NCBI GenBank assembly: GCA_963710205.1 | Contig: CAVPZG010000007.1 | Span: forward strand, 186,001 to 250,000 | Length of the DNA stretch: 64,000 nucleotides | Source of the DNA: Pacificimonas sp963710205 | GTDB taxonomy: Bacteria; Pseudomonadota; Alphaproteobacteria; Sphingomonadales; Sphingomonadaceae | Direction of reading: 5' to 3' | Notes under the pieces: generated by a model | What the model saw: the letters and a program-made list of their open reading frames with translations, nothing else | Told to the model about the DNA's origin: nothing | Databases searched by the model: none | Position numbers and translations under genes: made by a program | Part shown: positions 7,068-16,299 of the stretch, one piece after another | Position numbering within the stretch: the first letter of the stretch is position 1 | Layout of the letters: each line of letters starts with the position of its first letter

Positions 7068-9337
7068 AATTCGGTGTCGGACAAAGCCCCAAGCGCCTTG
7101 AGGACGAACGCCTGATCACCGGTGCGGGCCGTTACACGGACGACTATCAGCCCGCGGGCTGCGCCTTCGGCGTGACGGTGCGCTCGCCCTATGCGCATGC
7201 CGCGATCACGGGCATCGACACGGCCGCGGCGCTCGCGATGCCGGGCGTTCTCGCCGTCTACACCCATGAGGATATCGCGCATTACGGCCATATTCCCTGC
7301 CTTGTGCCGCTATCGGGCGATGTGAAGGCGGAACGTCCGCTGCTCGCCGATGGCAGGGTCAGGTTTGTGGGGGACGGTGTCGCTTTTGTCATTGCCGAGA
7401 CGCGGGAGCAGGCCAGGCGGGCCGCCGAGGCGGTCGAGGTGGATTATGACGAACTGCCCGCTGTCCATTCGATCGATGCGGCGATCGCGGATGGCGCGCC
7501 CAAGGTCTGGGACGAGGCCGCGTCCAACACCTTGTTCGACTGGTCCGTCGGGAGCGCGGACGCCGCGAAGGACGCATTCGACAGGGCCGCGCATGTCACG
7601 AAGCGCCGCCTGGTCCAGAACCGGGTCGCGCCGAGCTCGATGGAGGTCAGAAGCGCCGTCGGCGAGTGGGACGACGAGACGGGATTTCTGTTCCACACGG
7701 GCAGTCAGGGCGTCGCCATGATGCGCCCGCACCTTGCCAAGGCCATCATGAAGGTCGATCCCGGGAAGCTGCGCATCGTAACGGGCGATGTGGGCGGCGG
7801 CTTTGGCATGAAGAGCTTCGTCTATCCCGAATATGGCCTTGTCCTGCACGGCGCGCGCGACCTCGGTCGCCCCGTGAAATGGACGGGCGAGCGCGGCGAC
7901 GCCTTCCAGACCGACCTGCATGGCCGCGCGATGGTGTCCGATGTGGCACTGGCGCTGGACGCCGATGGCATGATGCTGGCGCTGCGGGTCGAGACCTGGT
8001 CCGACCTTGGCGGTTACCAGTCGCAATTCGGCCCCGCCATCCAGACCTTCGCGGGCGGCAAGATCATGGGCGGGGTTTACCGCATCCCGGTCATTCACAA
8101 TGTCGTGCACGGCGTCGTCACCAACACCGCCCCCACGGATGCCTATCGCGGCGCAGGCCGGCCGGAGGCGACCTATATCGTCGAACGGATCATCGAGGCG
8201 GCGGCGCAGGAAACCGGCCGCGACGTCGCTGACCTGAGGCGCAGAAACCTGCTGACCCCGGAAGAGCTGCCCTATGACAATGGTATTGGTCTGACGTTCG
8301 ACGTCGGCAATTTCCCGTCGCTTCTGGACGCCGCCCTGAAACGTGCGGACTGGGACGGGTTTCAGGGCCGTCAGGCGGAGGCGCAGGCGCGCGGGATGCG
8401 CTATGGCCGCGGGATCGCCTTCTATGTCGAAATCGCGGGCGGCGGATCCAGCGAGGAATTTGCCGACATCCAGATCAGGGACGGCAAGGTGTTTGCGGCG
8501 ATCGGCACGCAGTCAAATGGTCAGGGGCATGAAACCGCCTATGCGCAGGTCATCGCCGAGAAACTGGGCATCGCGCTGGAGGATGTCATCATCGAGCAGG
8601 GCGACACCGACCGGCTGGAGGTCGGGCATGGCACGGGCGGCTCACGCTCCATGGTCTGGGGCGGCGCCGCGGGTCTTGAAGCCGCGAAGCAGGTCATCGA
8701 CAAGGGCCGCGAACTGGCGGCTGCCGACCTGGGCGGCGAAGTGGATTTCGACGAAGGTGTTTTCCGCGCGCGCGGGACGAACGAAACGCGGGGCCTGATG
8801 GAGCTGGCCATGGCGCATCCGGGCGAGCTGGACACGCGCGCACGCTATGCACCGGAAAAGCCCGGGCCGACCTTTCCCAACGGCTGTCATATCGCCGAGG
8901 TTGAGCTGAACCCGGACACCGGCGTTCTGAAGGTCGCGCGCTATACGGTGATGGACGACTTCGGAACGCTGGTGAACCCCATGCTGGTCGAGGGCCAGGT
9001 GCAGGGCGGCGTGGCACAGGGTCTCGGTCAGGCCGTCCTTGAAAATATCGTCTATGACGAAACGGGCCAGCTGTTGACCGGCAGCTTCATGGATTACGGC
9101 ATTCCGCGCGCAGATGACATGCCGCTGGGCATGACGTTCGACACGCAGCCCGTTCCCAATCCGAACAATCCCATTGGCGCGAAGGGCTGCGGCGAAGCGG
9201 GCACGATCGGCGCGATGCCGTCCATCATGAACGCGCTGGTCGATGCGCTTGGCGGACAGCATGTGGACATGCCCGCAACGCCTGAGAAATTGTGGCGGCT
9301 GGCGCAGAATATGGATGTGCGGCAGGCGGCGGAATAA
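7064..9337 (+). CDS. Form-II CoxL-like molybdopterin-binding subunit of the xanthine dehydrogenase family
   Basis: This 757-aa protein is the usual length for a molybdenum hydroxylase large subunit: an N-terminal a/b hammerhead (from about residue 15), then two Moco-binding domains. Visible motifs are GDVGGGFGMKS (Moco binding), AYRGAGRPE (the active-site loop of form-II CoxL; true CO dehydrogenases have AYRCSFR), SNGQGHETA, and the C-terminal KGCGEAGTIGA with the catalytic Glu. It should oxidise an aromatic, heterocyclic or aldehyde substrate in the cytoplasm. The FAD (CoxM) and 2Fe-2S (CoxS) subunits are not adjacent, unusual for the family. A terminator hairpin follows the stop. Confidence 0.85.
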   Translation: MKFGVGQSPKRLEDERLITGAGRYTDDYQPAGCAFGVTVRSPYAHAAITGIDTAAALAMPGVLAVYTHEDIAHYGHIPCLVPLSGDVKAERPLLADGRVRFVGDGVAFVIAETREQARRAAEAVEVDYDELPAVHSIDAAIADGAPKVWDEAASNTLFDWSVGSADAAKDAFDRAAHVTKRRLVQNRVAPSSMEVRSAVGEWDDETGFLFHTGSQGVAMMRPHLAKAIMKVDPGKLRIVTGDVGGGFGMKSFVYPEYGLVLHGARDLGRPVKWTGERGDAFQTDLHGRAMVSDVALALDADGMMLALRVETWSDLGGYQSQFGPAIQTFAGGKIMGGVYRIPVIHNVVHGVVTNTAPTDAYRGAGRPEATYIVERIIEAAAQETGRDVADLRRRNLLTPEELPYDNGIGLTFDVGNFPSLLDAALKRADWDGFQGRQAEAQARGMRYGRGIAFYVEIAGGGSSEEFADIQIRDGKVFAAIGTQSNGQGHETAYAQVIAEKLGIALEDVIIEQGDTDRLEVGHGTGGSRSMVWGGAAGLEAAKQVIDKGRELAAADLGGEVDFDEGVFRARGTNETRGLMELAMAHPGELDTRARYAPEKPGPTFPNGCHIAEVELNPDTGVLKVARYTVMDDFGTLVNPMLVEGQVQGGVAQGLGQAVLENIVYDETGQLLTGSFMDYGIPRADDMPLGMTFDTQPVPNPNNPIGAKGCGEAGTIGAMPSIMNALVDALGGQHVDMPATPEKLWRLAQNMDVRQAAE

Positions 9338-9338
9338 A

Positions 9339-9363
9339 GGGCGGGGACCGTTCGTCCCCGCCC
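9339..9363. terminator. Stem-loop terminator between converging coxL-like and osmC-like genes
   Basis: A perfect 10-bp stem (GGGCGGGGAC at 9339-9348 and its complement at 9354-9363) closes a 5-base loop. On the minus strand it is followed by TTTATT, so it fits best as the intrinsic terminator of the osmC gene, and it may also stop transcription of the large subunit gene. Confidence 0.7.
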
Positions 9364-9376
9364 CTGCCGGACAGCT

Positions 9377-9805
9377 TCAGCCCTTCAGCTCGGCCTTCAG
9401 ACTGATGTCGCAGTTCAGCAATTTCGAGATCGGGCAGTTCGCTTTCGCGTCCTCCGCGATCTTCTGAAAGGCGTCGGCATCGATGCCCGGTACGCGCGCC
9501 GTGCAAACCAGATCGGATTTCGTGACGGTAAAGCCGCCATCGTCCTTTTCCAGCGTTACAGCCGCCTTCGTATCGATGTCGCCGTCTTCATGTCCGGCCT
9601 CGGCAAGTTTGAAACTCAGCGCCATGGTGAAGCAACTGGCATGCGCCGCGGCAATCAGCTCTTCGGGGTTCGTGCCCGCCGCATCCTCGAAGCGGGTCTG
9701 AAAGCCATAGGGCTGCGCGTCGAGCGCGCCGCTTTGTGTCGAGACGTGCCCCTTCCCCTCCTTGCCGAGACCTTCATAGCGTGCGCTGGCGGAATTAACG
9801 GTCAT
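9377..9805 (-). CDS. osmC: OsmC-family peroxiredoxin (OsmC subgroup)
   Basis: The 142-aa protein starts at 9805 (MTVNSASARYEG), with AGAGG-like bases upstream. The two redox cysteines of the family are present in AAAHASCFTMAL and ANCPISKLL. It reduces organic hydroperoxides in the cytoplasm by a thiol mechanism. The SCFTMALS and CPISKLL contexts fit OsmC rather than Ohr. It is transcribed alone, divergent from the AraC gene, with its own terminator. Confidence 0.9.
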   Translation of the reverse strand: MTVNSASARYEGLGKEGKGHVSTQSGALDAQPYGFQTRFEDAAGTNPEELIAAAHASCFTMALSFKLAEAGHEDGDIDTKAAVTLEKDDGGFTVTKSDLVCTARVPGIDADAFQKIAEDAKANCPISKLLNCDISLKAELKG

Positions 9806-9990
9806 GATGCTGCCTCTCGTTTTGGATATTCGCTTTGGCAACGATGCGGCAGCACCGGAAGTTTCATGGCAGAGACGTTAAGGGCGCCTAAGCTCTCCTC
9901 GCCCGCTGTGAGCACCGTCGGCAATGGGGTGGGAAGCGGAATAGCAGGTAAGTGATTTCAACCGTCGAAAGCTGCCGCTAACGTGGCAAG

Positions 9991-11175
9991 GTGATTATCG
10001 CCCATCTTGACGTTATGATCCGCGCCGGAGCCATCTGCACGATGCTTTTGCTGGCATGGCTCCTGCTTCGCCAGCACCGTCACGTTGGTCTGCCCGCCAT
10101 CCTGTTCGCACCGATGGCGCTGTGCGTTTCCGGTTTTGTCGCGGGCAATACGCCGATGTCTTCGCTAGTACCAGCCGGCTCAATCGGCGCCGTCGCTCAT
10201 GCCGCTAGCGGCTTCACCGTCGTCCTCCTGTGGTGGTTCTGCCTCTCATGTTTCGATCGCCAGTTCGGGCTGCGCGGTGGGGTGCTGGGCGTCGGCTTGG
10301 TCTGGACGTTCTTTGCCGCTTTGGATCGGGGGCTGTTCGGCCAGGCTTTCGCCGACAAGGGGCTATCGATATTTCTGGTGGCTCTGGGTTTCGCCATAGT
10401 CGTGCATCTCATCTGGCGACTTCTTGCCGAGCGCGGGGGCGACTTGATCCGGCAACGGCATGATGCCCGCATCGTGGTCGCAATTCTTCTTGGCGGGATG
10501 CTGTTCGTCGACCTCGCGGCAGACGCCGTGTTTGGTTTCGCGTGGCGCCCGCTTGCCTTCTCGATGGCTCAGAACGCGATGGTGCTTGCATTCGGCCTAT
10601 GGTTGGCGGGCAGGCTTCTGGTCGTGCGTCCGGCGGTGCTGACCTTCTCCGTCGCGAAACCCTGTCCGTCATTCGATCAACGGGTGTCGCAGCGGAGCAA
10701 CCAGCGCGAAAACGAACTTCATCGCCGACTGACTGTCCTAATGCAGACAGAGCGCATCTTTCTCGATGCCCAGCTCACGATGGGGGCTTTCGTGAAGCGT
10801 CTGGGCGCGCCCGAACGCGCAGTGCGCACGCTCATCAATCACGAACTTGGCTACGATCACTTTCGCACCTTCCTGAACCACTACCGCGTGGCTGAAGCGC
10901 GCCGCCTGCTGGGCGACCCCGACTGCACCGACAAACTCGTCACAATTGCGATGGACAGCGGCTTCGCTTCGCTCGCCAGTTTCAATCGAGCGTTTCGGGC
11001 GATCGAAGGCTGCACTCCGAGCGAGTACCGGTCCGCAGTGCGTGAAGTCCCCACCGGGCCGTGCAGATGTCGCAAGAACAGGGTTTTGAGCAACGAAGAA
11101 CCGTCTTCTGAAGAGGAGGATCGACCTTTCAGCGGTAACACGCCTGCAGCACATGAACGGAAGGCTGGCACGTGA
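9991..11175 (+). CDS. Membrane-anchored AraC-family transcriptional regulator
   Basis: This 394-aa protein starts at a GTG; an ATG at 10015 is the alternative. The first 220 residues form about six or seven hydrophobic helices, and the C-terminal part is an AraC/XylS helix-turn-helix domain (FLNHYRVAEARRLL, then VTIAMDSGFASLASFNRAF, then GCTPSEYR). A DNA-binding domain directly on a multi-span membrane domain suggests direct sensing at the membrane. The stop overlaps the GTG of the following CPBP protease gene, so regulator and protease are coupled. A polar Ser/Glu-rich tail of about 45 residues follows the DNA-binding domain. Confidence 0.8.
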   Translation: MIIAHLDVMIRAGAICTMLLLAWLLLRQHRHVGLPAILFAPMALCVSGFVAGNTPMSSLVPAGSIGAVAHAASGFTVVLLWWFCLSCFDRQFGLRGGVLGVGLVWTFFAALDRGLFGQAFADKGLSIFLVALGFAIVVHLIWRLLAERGGDLIRQRHDARIVVAILLGGMLFVDLAADAVFGFAWRPLAFSMAQNAMVLAFGLWLAGRLLVVRPAVLTFSVAKPCPSFDQRVSQRSNQRENELHRRLTVLMQTERIFLDAQLTMGAFVKRLGAPERAVRTLINHELGYDHFRTFLNHYRVAEARRLLGDPDCTDKLVTIAMDSGFASLASFNRAFRAIEGCTPSEYRSAVREVPTGPCRCRKNRVLSNEEPSSEEEDRPFSGNTPAAHERKAGT

Positions 11176-11886
11176 ACGGATTGATCGGATTGGGGGGCGT
11201 GTTGACGCTTCTCTTCTTGGCGGGAGCGGTGATCGGCTACGCTGATCGCGCGCGCTTCTCCCCGCGCTGGCTGCTGATCGCGGCGTTGCTCGTCGCGGTG
11301 AACGACGCACTGCTCACGCGCTTTTACGGCTTGCTGCCAGACGTGGTCGGCGGAGACTGGAACTGGCAGGGCAAGCTCCTCGCATTGATCGCTACGGTGG
11401 CGATCGCCATGTCGCCGGTGTTCGACCGACGCCGCGCCGGTTTCACGATCCACCAGGACAGAGGCAGTCTTAAGGCGGCGCTGCCAGTCGCGGCAATCTA
11501 CTGCGGCTTCTTCGTCGCCATGGCTTTCATCTTCCCGAGAGACCCGGCGAGCGGTGAGGATATCGCGTTTCAGCTCACCATGCCCGGTCTGGAGGAAGAG
11601 CTCTTCTATCGTGGCATCCTGCTGTTCGCGCTCGATCAGGCTTTCGCCGGCAGGAAAAGGTTCCTCGGAGTTCGATTGGGGATGGGGTGCCGTCCTGTCG
11701 TGCATCCTGTTCGGACTGGCACATGCCTTTGGCTTCTCGGACGGCAGCTTTGCCTTCGATCCTATCGCGATGGCGCTGACGGCAATCCCCGCCGTTATCG
11801 CGGTCTGGCTGCGTTTGCGCACCGGAAGCCTGCTCCTGCCGGTTCTGCTTCACAATTTCGGCAATTCTTTCTCGTTCATCGTGTGA
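11172..11886 (+). pseudogene. CPBP intramembrane metalloprotease, frameshifted
   Basis: The joined product would be about 237 aa with 6-8 membrane helices. The Abi/CPBP motifs are split over two frames: PGLEEELFYRG (the EExxxR motif) in the first, and LFGLAHAFGF plus LLHNFGNS (the metal-binding His residues) in the second. Reading must shift by one base between about 11650 and 11675; removing one base near gttcgat (11670-11676) gives FLGVDWGWGAVLS, which looks like intact relatives. Either the gene is inactivated or one base is a sequencing error. It is coupled to the upstream AraC regulator. Substrates of bacterial CPBP proteins are mostly unknown; some act in bacteriocin immunity. Confidence 0.75.
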
Positions 11887-11963
11887 AGATGCCATTCTGG
11901 AATGACTGCTTCCGGGATCAGTTTACCGCCCGTGGGATGTCCGACATTAGGGTCGAAAGCCGC

Positions 11964-12806
11964 CTAACGCAGCCGGGTTTGCAAAACCCACCAGTCCGGC
12001 CTCAACTCTTTTATCCGTTTCGCAAGTCGCAACTGCTGGCCTTCGCCCTCGGCCAGCGCAAAGCAGGTCGCGCCGGATCCCGACATTCGGACCAGGTCAG
12101 GACCGGTGCCTCCTCCAAGCATGGTGAGCACGTCCGAAATCACGGGCGCGATGGCCGTTGCCGCCTCTGTCAGGTCGTTGCGCCCCTGCCGTGCCGCGCC
12201 CAGTATGTCGCCTTCCGGTAAAGGTCCGCGATCCTCGCCGTCCCAGCCGCGAAACACGTCCGCCGTCGACACGGCAACCAGCGGATTGACCAGCAGCACC
12301 GGCATGCCTGCCAGCCCCTTACCGGAAACCGGCTCCAGCCGCTCGCCCACACCCTCGCCGCGCATGGTCCGGCTATGGACGCAGGCGGGCACGTCCGCGC
12401 CCAGCGGCAGCGCCAGCTCCGCCAGCCGCTCGGGCGGCCATTCGAGGCCCCAGTGACGATTGAGCAATCTGAGCGCCGCCGCCGCGTCCGCGGATCCGCC
12501 GCCGATGCCGCTCGCCACGGGCAGCCGCTTGTCCAGCGTCAGTGCGGCACCGCGGTCATGTCCGCTCGCCTGCCGCAGCGCCCGCGCTGCGCGCATGACC
12601 AGATTGTCATCGTCCTCCAGGCCGGCGCCAAATCGCCCCTCCACCTTCAGTGAGAGCGTATCTGACGGCGTCACCCGCAGACTGTCGCCATCCTCGCAAA
12701 AGACGAACAGTGTCTCCAGCTCATGATAGCCGTCATCGCGCCGTCGCCTCACATGCAGCGCCAGGTTCAGTTTCGCATGGGCGGTCTCGGCATCGTCCGG
12801 CGGCAT
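11964..12806 (-). CDS. ispE: 4-diphosphocytidyl-2-C-methyl-D-erythritol kinase
   Basis: This 280-aa GHMP kinase phosphorylates the 2-hydroxyl of CDP-methylerythritol in the MEP isoprenoid pathway. It shows the N-terminal AHAKLNLALHV (substrate-side Lys/Asn), the ATP-binding glycine loop LPVASGIGGGSADAAAA (about residues 90-106), and the C-terminal MSGSGATCFAL loop. It lies 17 bp downstream of the TPR gene and is probably cotranscribed with it and the ETF-QO gene. Confidence 0.95.
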   Translation of the reverse strand: MPPDDAETAHAKLNLALHVRRRRDDGYHELETLFVFCEDGDSLRVTPSDTLSLKVEGRFGAGLEDDDNLVMRAARALRQASGHDRGAALTLDKRLPVASGIGGGSADAAAALRLLNRHWGLEWPPERLAELALPLGADVPACVHSRTMRGEGVGERLEPVSGKGLAGMPVLLVNPLVAVSTADVFRGWDGEDRGPLPEGDILGAARQGRNDLTEAATAIAPVISDVLTMLGGGTGPDLVRMSGSGATCFALAEGEGQQLRLAKRIKELRPDWWVLQTRLR

Positions 12807-12823
12807 CGCTGAACCGGCGCGGC

Positions 12824-14510
12824 TCAGGGACGCGCGGGCGTGTCGGCGGCCTCGGCCAGGGCAATCCCGCGCTCATAGCCATAGGCCAGCTTGGCATTGA
12901 TCGCGGCGATCTGCTCATCGGTCGGCTCGCCCTGCAATGCCGCCTTCCAGCGGAAACGCGCCTCGATCTGCCGCCCCACCTGCCAATAGGCATCGCCCAG
13001 ATGGTCGTTGATCGTCGCGTCGTCCGGCACGTCCGCAATGGCCTTTTCCAGCGTCTTCACCGCCTTTTCATATTGTCCGAGCTTATATTCCGCCCAGCCG
13101 AGGGAATTGGTGATATGCCCGTCATTCGGCTCCAGCTCGTGCGCCTGCTCGATCAGCCGGATCGCCTCGTCCTGCTTCACGCCCTGATCGAGGAGCGTAT
13201 AGCCAAGATAGTTGAGCGTGATCGCCTGTTCGGGCGACAGCTCCAGGGCCTTCCGCAAGGCTGTCTCCGCTGCCTGCCAGTCGCCATTCTGCTCTTCGGC
13301 GGCGCCGATCAGGAACCAGGTCTGCCACCGCACGTCGTCATTGTCGGTCTCGATCTCCAGCGAACGCCGATAGGCGGCGATGGCCTCGGCAAACCGGTCC
13401 TCCGCCTGATAGGCATCGCCCAGCCTTACGAAATCCTCCGCCGTCGGCGTCGAGGATGCGGCGGCGGCCTCCAGCATGGTCAGCGCTTCATCCTCGCGCT
13501 CCATCGCCGTCAGCAACGCGGCTTCCTGCGCGCGGGCCAGACCCGATGCCGGATCGTCCATCTTCACCTGCCGCGCCGCCGTCAGCGAACTCTCATATTG
13601 CTCGCCCCGCGCCAGGATCTGCGACACCATCAGCCAGCCGCTCGAATTGTCGGGGTTCAGCCAGGTGCCGATACGTGCAAAGGTCAGCGCGATGGGAACG
13701 GGCCGGTCGCGCGACAGGTCGGCGGCGATCCTCAAGAGCAGCGTCGCCATGCCCGCTTCGGCATCGTCTGGCGCGAACGCGATCTTCCGCCCCGCCGCAA
13801 GTCTTGCCTTCGCTTCCGTCACGTCCGGGTGCGCCCGCGCCGCTTCCAGAACGGCCATCGCTTCCCCGTCCTGTCCTTCCGCCTGCAGCGCCTCGGCCAA
13901 GCGCGATCCGGATCCGGCTGTTGCCGCCCTCGTCATCGACGATCAGCGTGCGGTAGGCGGCGATCGCCTCCTCTTCCCGGCCGTCCGCCAGCGCCAGATG
14001 CCCGCGGTGCTCGGCCCAGTAGGTCTCCGCGAAACCGTCCGGCGCATCCCCGGCCAGCAACGCCCGCGCCGCCTTCGACTTGCCGCGCGCTTCCAGGCCC
14101 CAGGCGCGCGCGACGGGCGCGGCCAGCGACCCGAAACCGGTCTGTTCCAGTGCTGCCAGATGTGTTTCCAGACTGTCCCATTTGCGGCGCTTCAACGCGT
14201 CGGCGGCCAGCGTCATGTGCAGCCCGCTATCGCCCTGTTCGTCACGCACCAGCCGCTGCGCCGCGCCGACCGCCAGCGCTTCGTCACCCGACCCGATGGC
14301 CAGTTCGAACGTCACTTTCAACAGGTGCGGTTCCTGCGGCGCATAGCCCAGCGCATCCTCGAACAGGTCCGCTGCCCGCCCCAGCTCTCCCGTGGCAGAG
14401 GCATGCCGCCCCTGTACATAGTCCGACAGGCCGCGCTCTTCGACCAGGGTCACGGCGGCGGCCGGAAAGCTGGCCGACAGCATCAGCATTGCGAAAGCGA
14501 ATTTACGCAT
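12824..14510 (-). pseudogene. Periplasmic tetratricopeptide-repeat protein, frameshifted
   Basis: The start at 14510 has CGGAG upstream and a signal peptide (MRKFAFAMLMLSASFPAAA). Joined, it gives about 561 aa of TPR units, for example EAIAAYRRSLEIE, EQAITLNYLGYTLLDQG and GHITNSLGWAEYKLGQYEKAV. The frame breaks at the AA pair 13899-13900 (plus strand); one A fewer restores RIRIALAEALQAEG. It lies between ETF-QO and ispE in one direction, an arrangement I associate with sphingomonads. TPR proteins of this type usually act as scaffolds in the envelope; the partner is unknown. Confidence 0.75.
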
Positions 14511-14548
14511 GGTCACTCCGGTAACGGGAAGGGCGGCATCACTGCCTG

Positions 14549-16207
14549 TTACATGTTGGGATAGTTCGGTCCCCCGCCGCCCTCTGGCACGACCCAGTTT
14601 ATATTCTGTGTCGGATCCTTGATATCGCAGGTCTTGCAGTGGACGCAGTTCTGCGCGTTGATGACGAATTCGGGATTACCCTCCTCTTCGCCGACAACCT
14701 CGTAGACGCCCGCCGGACAGTAACGCTGCGCCGGTTCGTCATAAAGCGGCAGGTTATGGCTGATCGGGACCGACTTGTCCTTCAGCACCAGATGCGGCGG
14801 CTGGTCCTCCTCGTGATTGGTGTTCGACAGGAACACCGAGGACAGCCGGTCAAAGGTAAGGACGCCGTCCGGCTTCGGATAGACGGGCGGATAATAATGC
14901 TCCTTGCGCCCGATCTGCTCATGGTCCGGCTTGTGCTTCATGGTGAAGGGCATGCGGATGTTCCAATGCTCCCACCACATGGTGAGGCCCGACAGGACCG
15001 TCCCCATGACCTGTCCGAATTTCTTGACGAGCGGCACGGTGTTCCTGACGACGCGCAGCTCCTCCTTCACCCAGCTCTTGTCATAGGCCGCCTGATAGGC
15101 CGTCAGCTCGTCATGCTGACGCCCTTCGACGACCGCCGCATAGGCCGCCTCCGCCGCCAGCATGCCCGTCTTCATCGCCGTGTGCGATCCCTTGATGCGC
15201 GGCACGTTCAGAAAGCCAGCGGAACAGCCGATCAGCGCGCCGCCCGGAAAGGCCAGCTTCGGCACCGACTGGTAACCGCCATCGTTGATCGCCCGCGCGC
15301 CATAGCTCACGCGCTTGCCGCCCTTCAGCAGCTCGGCGATGGCCGGGTGCGTTTTCCACTTCTGCATTTCCTGGAACGGCGACAGGTGCGGGTTCTTGTA
15401 GCTCAGCCACGTCACAAAGCCGATCGCCACCTGCCCGTCGGCCTGATGATAGATGAAGCCGCCGCCATCCGCATCGTCCAGCGGCCAGCCCTGCGTGTGG
15501 ATGACCGTGCCGGGGACGTGCTTGTCATCCTCGATGTCCCACAGCTCCTTGACGCCCAGCCCGTAGACCTGCGGATCGCAGTCGCTGTCCAGCGAGAACA
15601 TGCGCTTCAGTTCCTTCGACAGATGTCCGCGCACACCCTCCGCGAACAGGGTATATTTCGCATGCAGCTCCATGCCCTGTTCAAAGGAGGGCTTCTTCTC
15701 GCCGTCCTTGGCGATACCCGATGCGCCGGTTGCGACGCCGCGCACGCTGCCATCGTCATTGAACAGGATTTCCGCGCCCGCGAAGCCCGGAAAAATCTCC
15801 ACCTCCAGCGCTTCGGCCTTCTCGCCCAGCCAGCGACAGAAATTGCCCAGCGACAGCGTATAGCAGCCGTCATTGTCCATGAAGGGCGGCAGCAGGATGT
15901 GCGGGAATTCGAACTTGCGGTTCTTTGACAGGATCCAGTGATGATTGCCCTCGACCGGCACGGTCATGGGATGACCGTCTTCCTCGCGCCATTCCGGCAG
16001 CAGCTCGTCCAGCGCCTTCGGGTCGACGACTGCGCCCGACAGGATATGCGCGCCGATCTCGCTGCCCTTTTCCAGCACGCAGACGGAAATCTCCCGCCCG
16101 TCCGCCGCCGCCTGCTGCTTCAGCCGGATCGCCGCCGACAGGCCGGCAGGCCCGCCGCCGACAATGACGACATCATATTCCATCGATTCGCGTTCAGTCT
16201 CACTCAC
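14549..16207 (-). CDS. etfD: Electron transfer flavoprotein-ubiquinone oxidoreductase
   Basis: The enzyme passes electrons from ETF (fatty- and amino-acid dehydrogenases) to ubiquinone at the inner membrane. A GTG at 16207 is chosen because GGGGA lies 8 bases upstream and it yields MSETERESMEYD, giving 552 aa, the family's usual size; an ATG at 16216 is the alternative. The FAD Rossmann motif VVIVGGGPAGLSAAI is near residue 15. The C-terminal 4Fe-4S ligands are in RYCPAGVYEV and CVHCKTCDIKDP. The UDG gene is divergent. Confidence 0.95.
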   Translation of the reverse strand: MSETERESMEYDVVIVGGGPAGLSAAIRLKQQAAADGREISVCVLEKGSEIGAHILSGAVVDPKALDELLPEWREEDGHPMTVPVEGNHHWILSKNRKFEFPHILLPPFMDNDGCYTLSLGNFCRWLGEKAEALEVEIFPGFAGAEILFNDDGSVRGVATGASGIAKDGEKKPSFEQGMELHAKYTLFAEGVRGHLSKELKRMFSLDSDCDPQVYGLGVKELWDIEDDKHVPGTVIHTQGWPLDDADGGGFIYHQADGQVAIGFVTWLSYKNPHLSPFQEMQKWKTHPAIAELLKGGKRVSYGARAINDGGYQSVPKLAFPGGALIGCSAGFLNVPRIKGSHTAMKTGMLAAEAAYAAVVEGRQHDELTAYQAAYDKSWVKEELRVVRNTVPLVKKFGQVMGTVLSGLTMWWEHWNIRMPFTMKHKPDHEQIGRKEHYYPPVYPKPDGVLTFDRLSSVFLSNTNHEEDQPPHLVLKDKSVPISHNLPLYDEPAQRYCPAGVYEVVGEEEGNPEFVINAQNCVHCKTCDIKDPTQNINWVVPEGGGGPNYPNM

Positions 16208-16299
16208 GCCGATCATCCCCAAAGTCGAAAATTTGTTCCCTTTCCTAAGGCCAGTAACAGCATTTTGCCAGACGCCGCCCTGTCGCACATAAGGGGGGC

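Noticed and set aside
7064..9337. True carbon monoxide dehydrogenase large subunit
   Set aside because: The active-site loop is AYRGAGR, not the AYRCSFR loop of form-I CO dehydrogenases.
12650..14524. Long plus-strand open frame opposite ispE and the TPR gene
   Set aside because: It is antisense to recognisable proteins, rich in Arg, Pro and Gly, and has no motif; a GC-rich shadow frame. The same holds for the long antisense frames at 18347-20236, 24217-26637 and 52984-55122.
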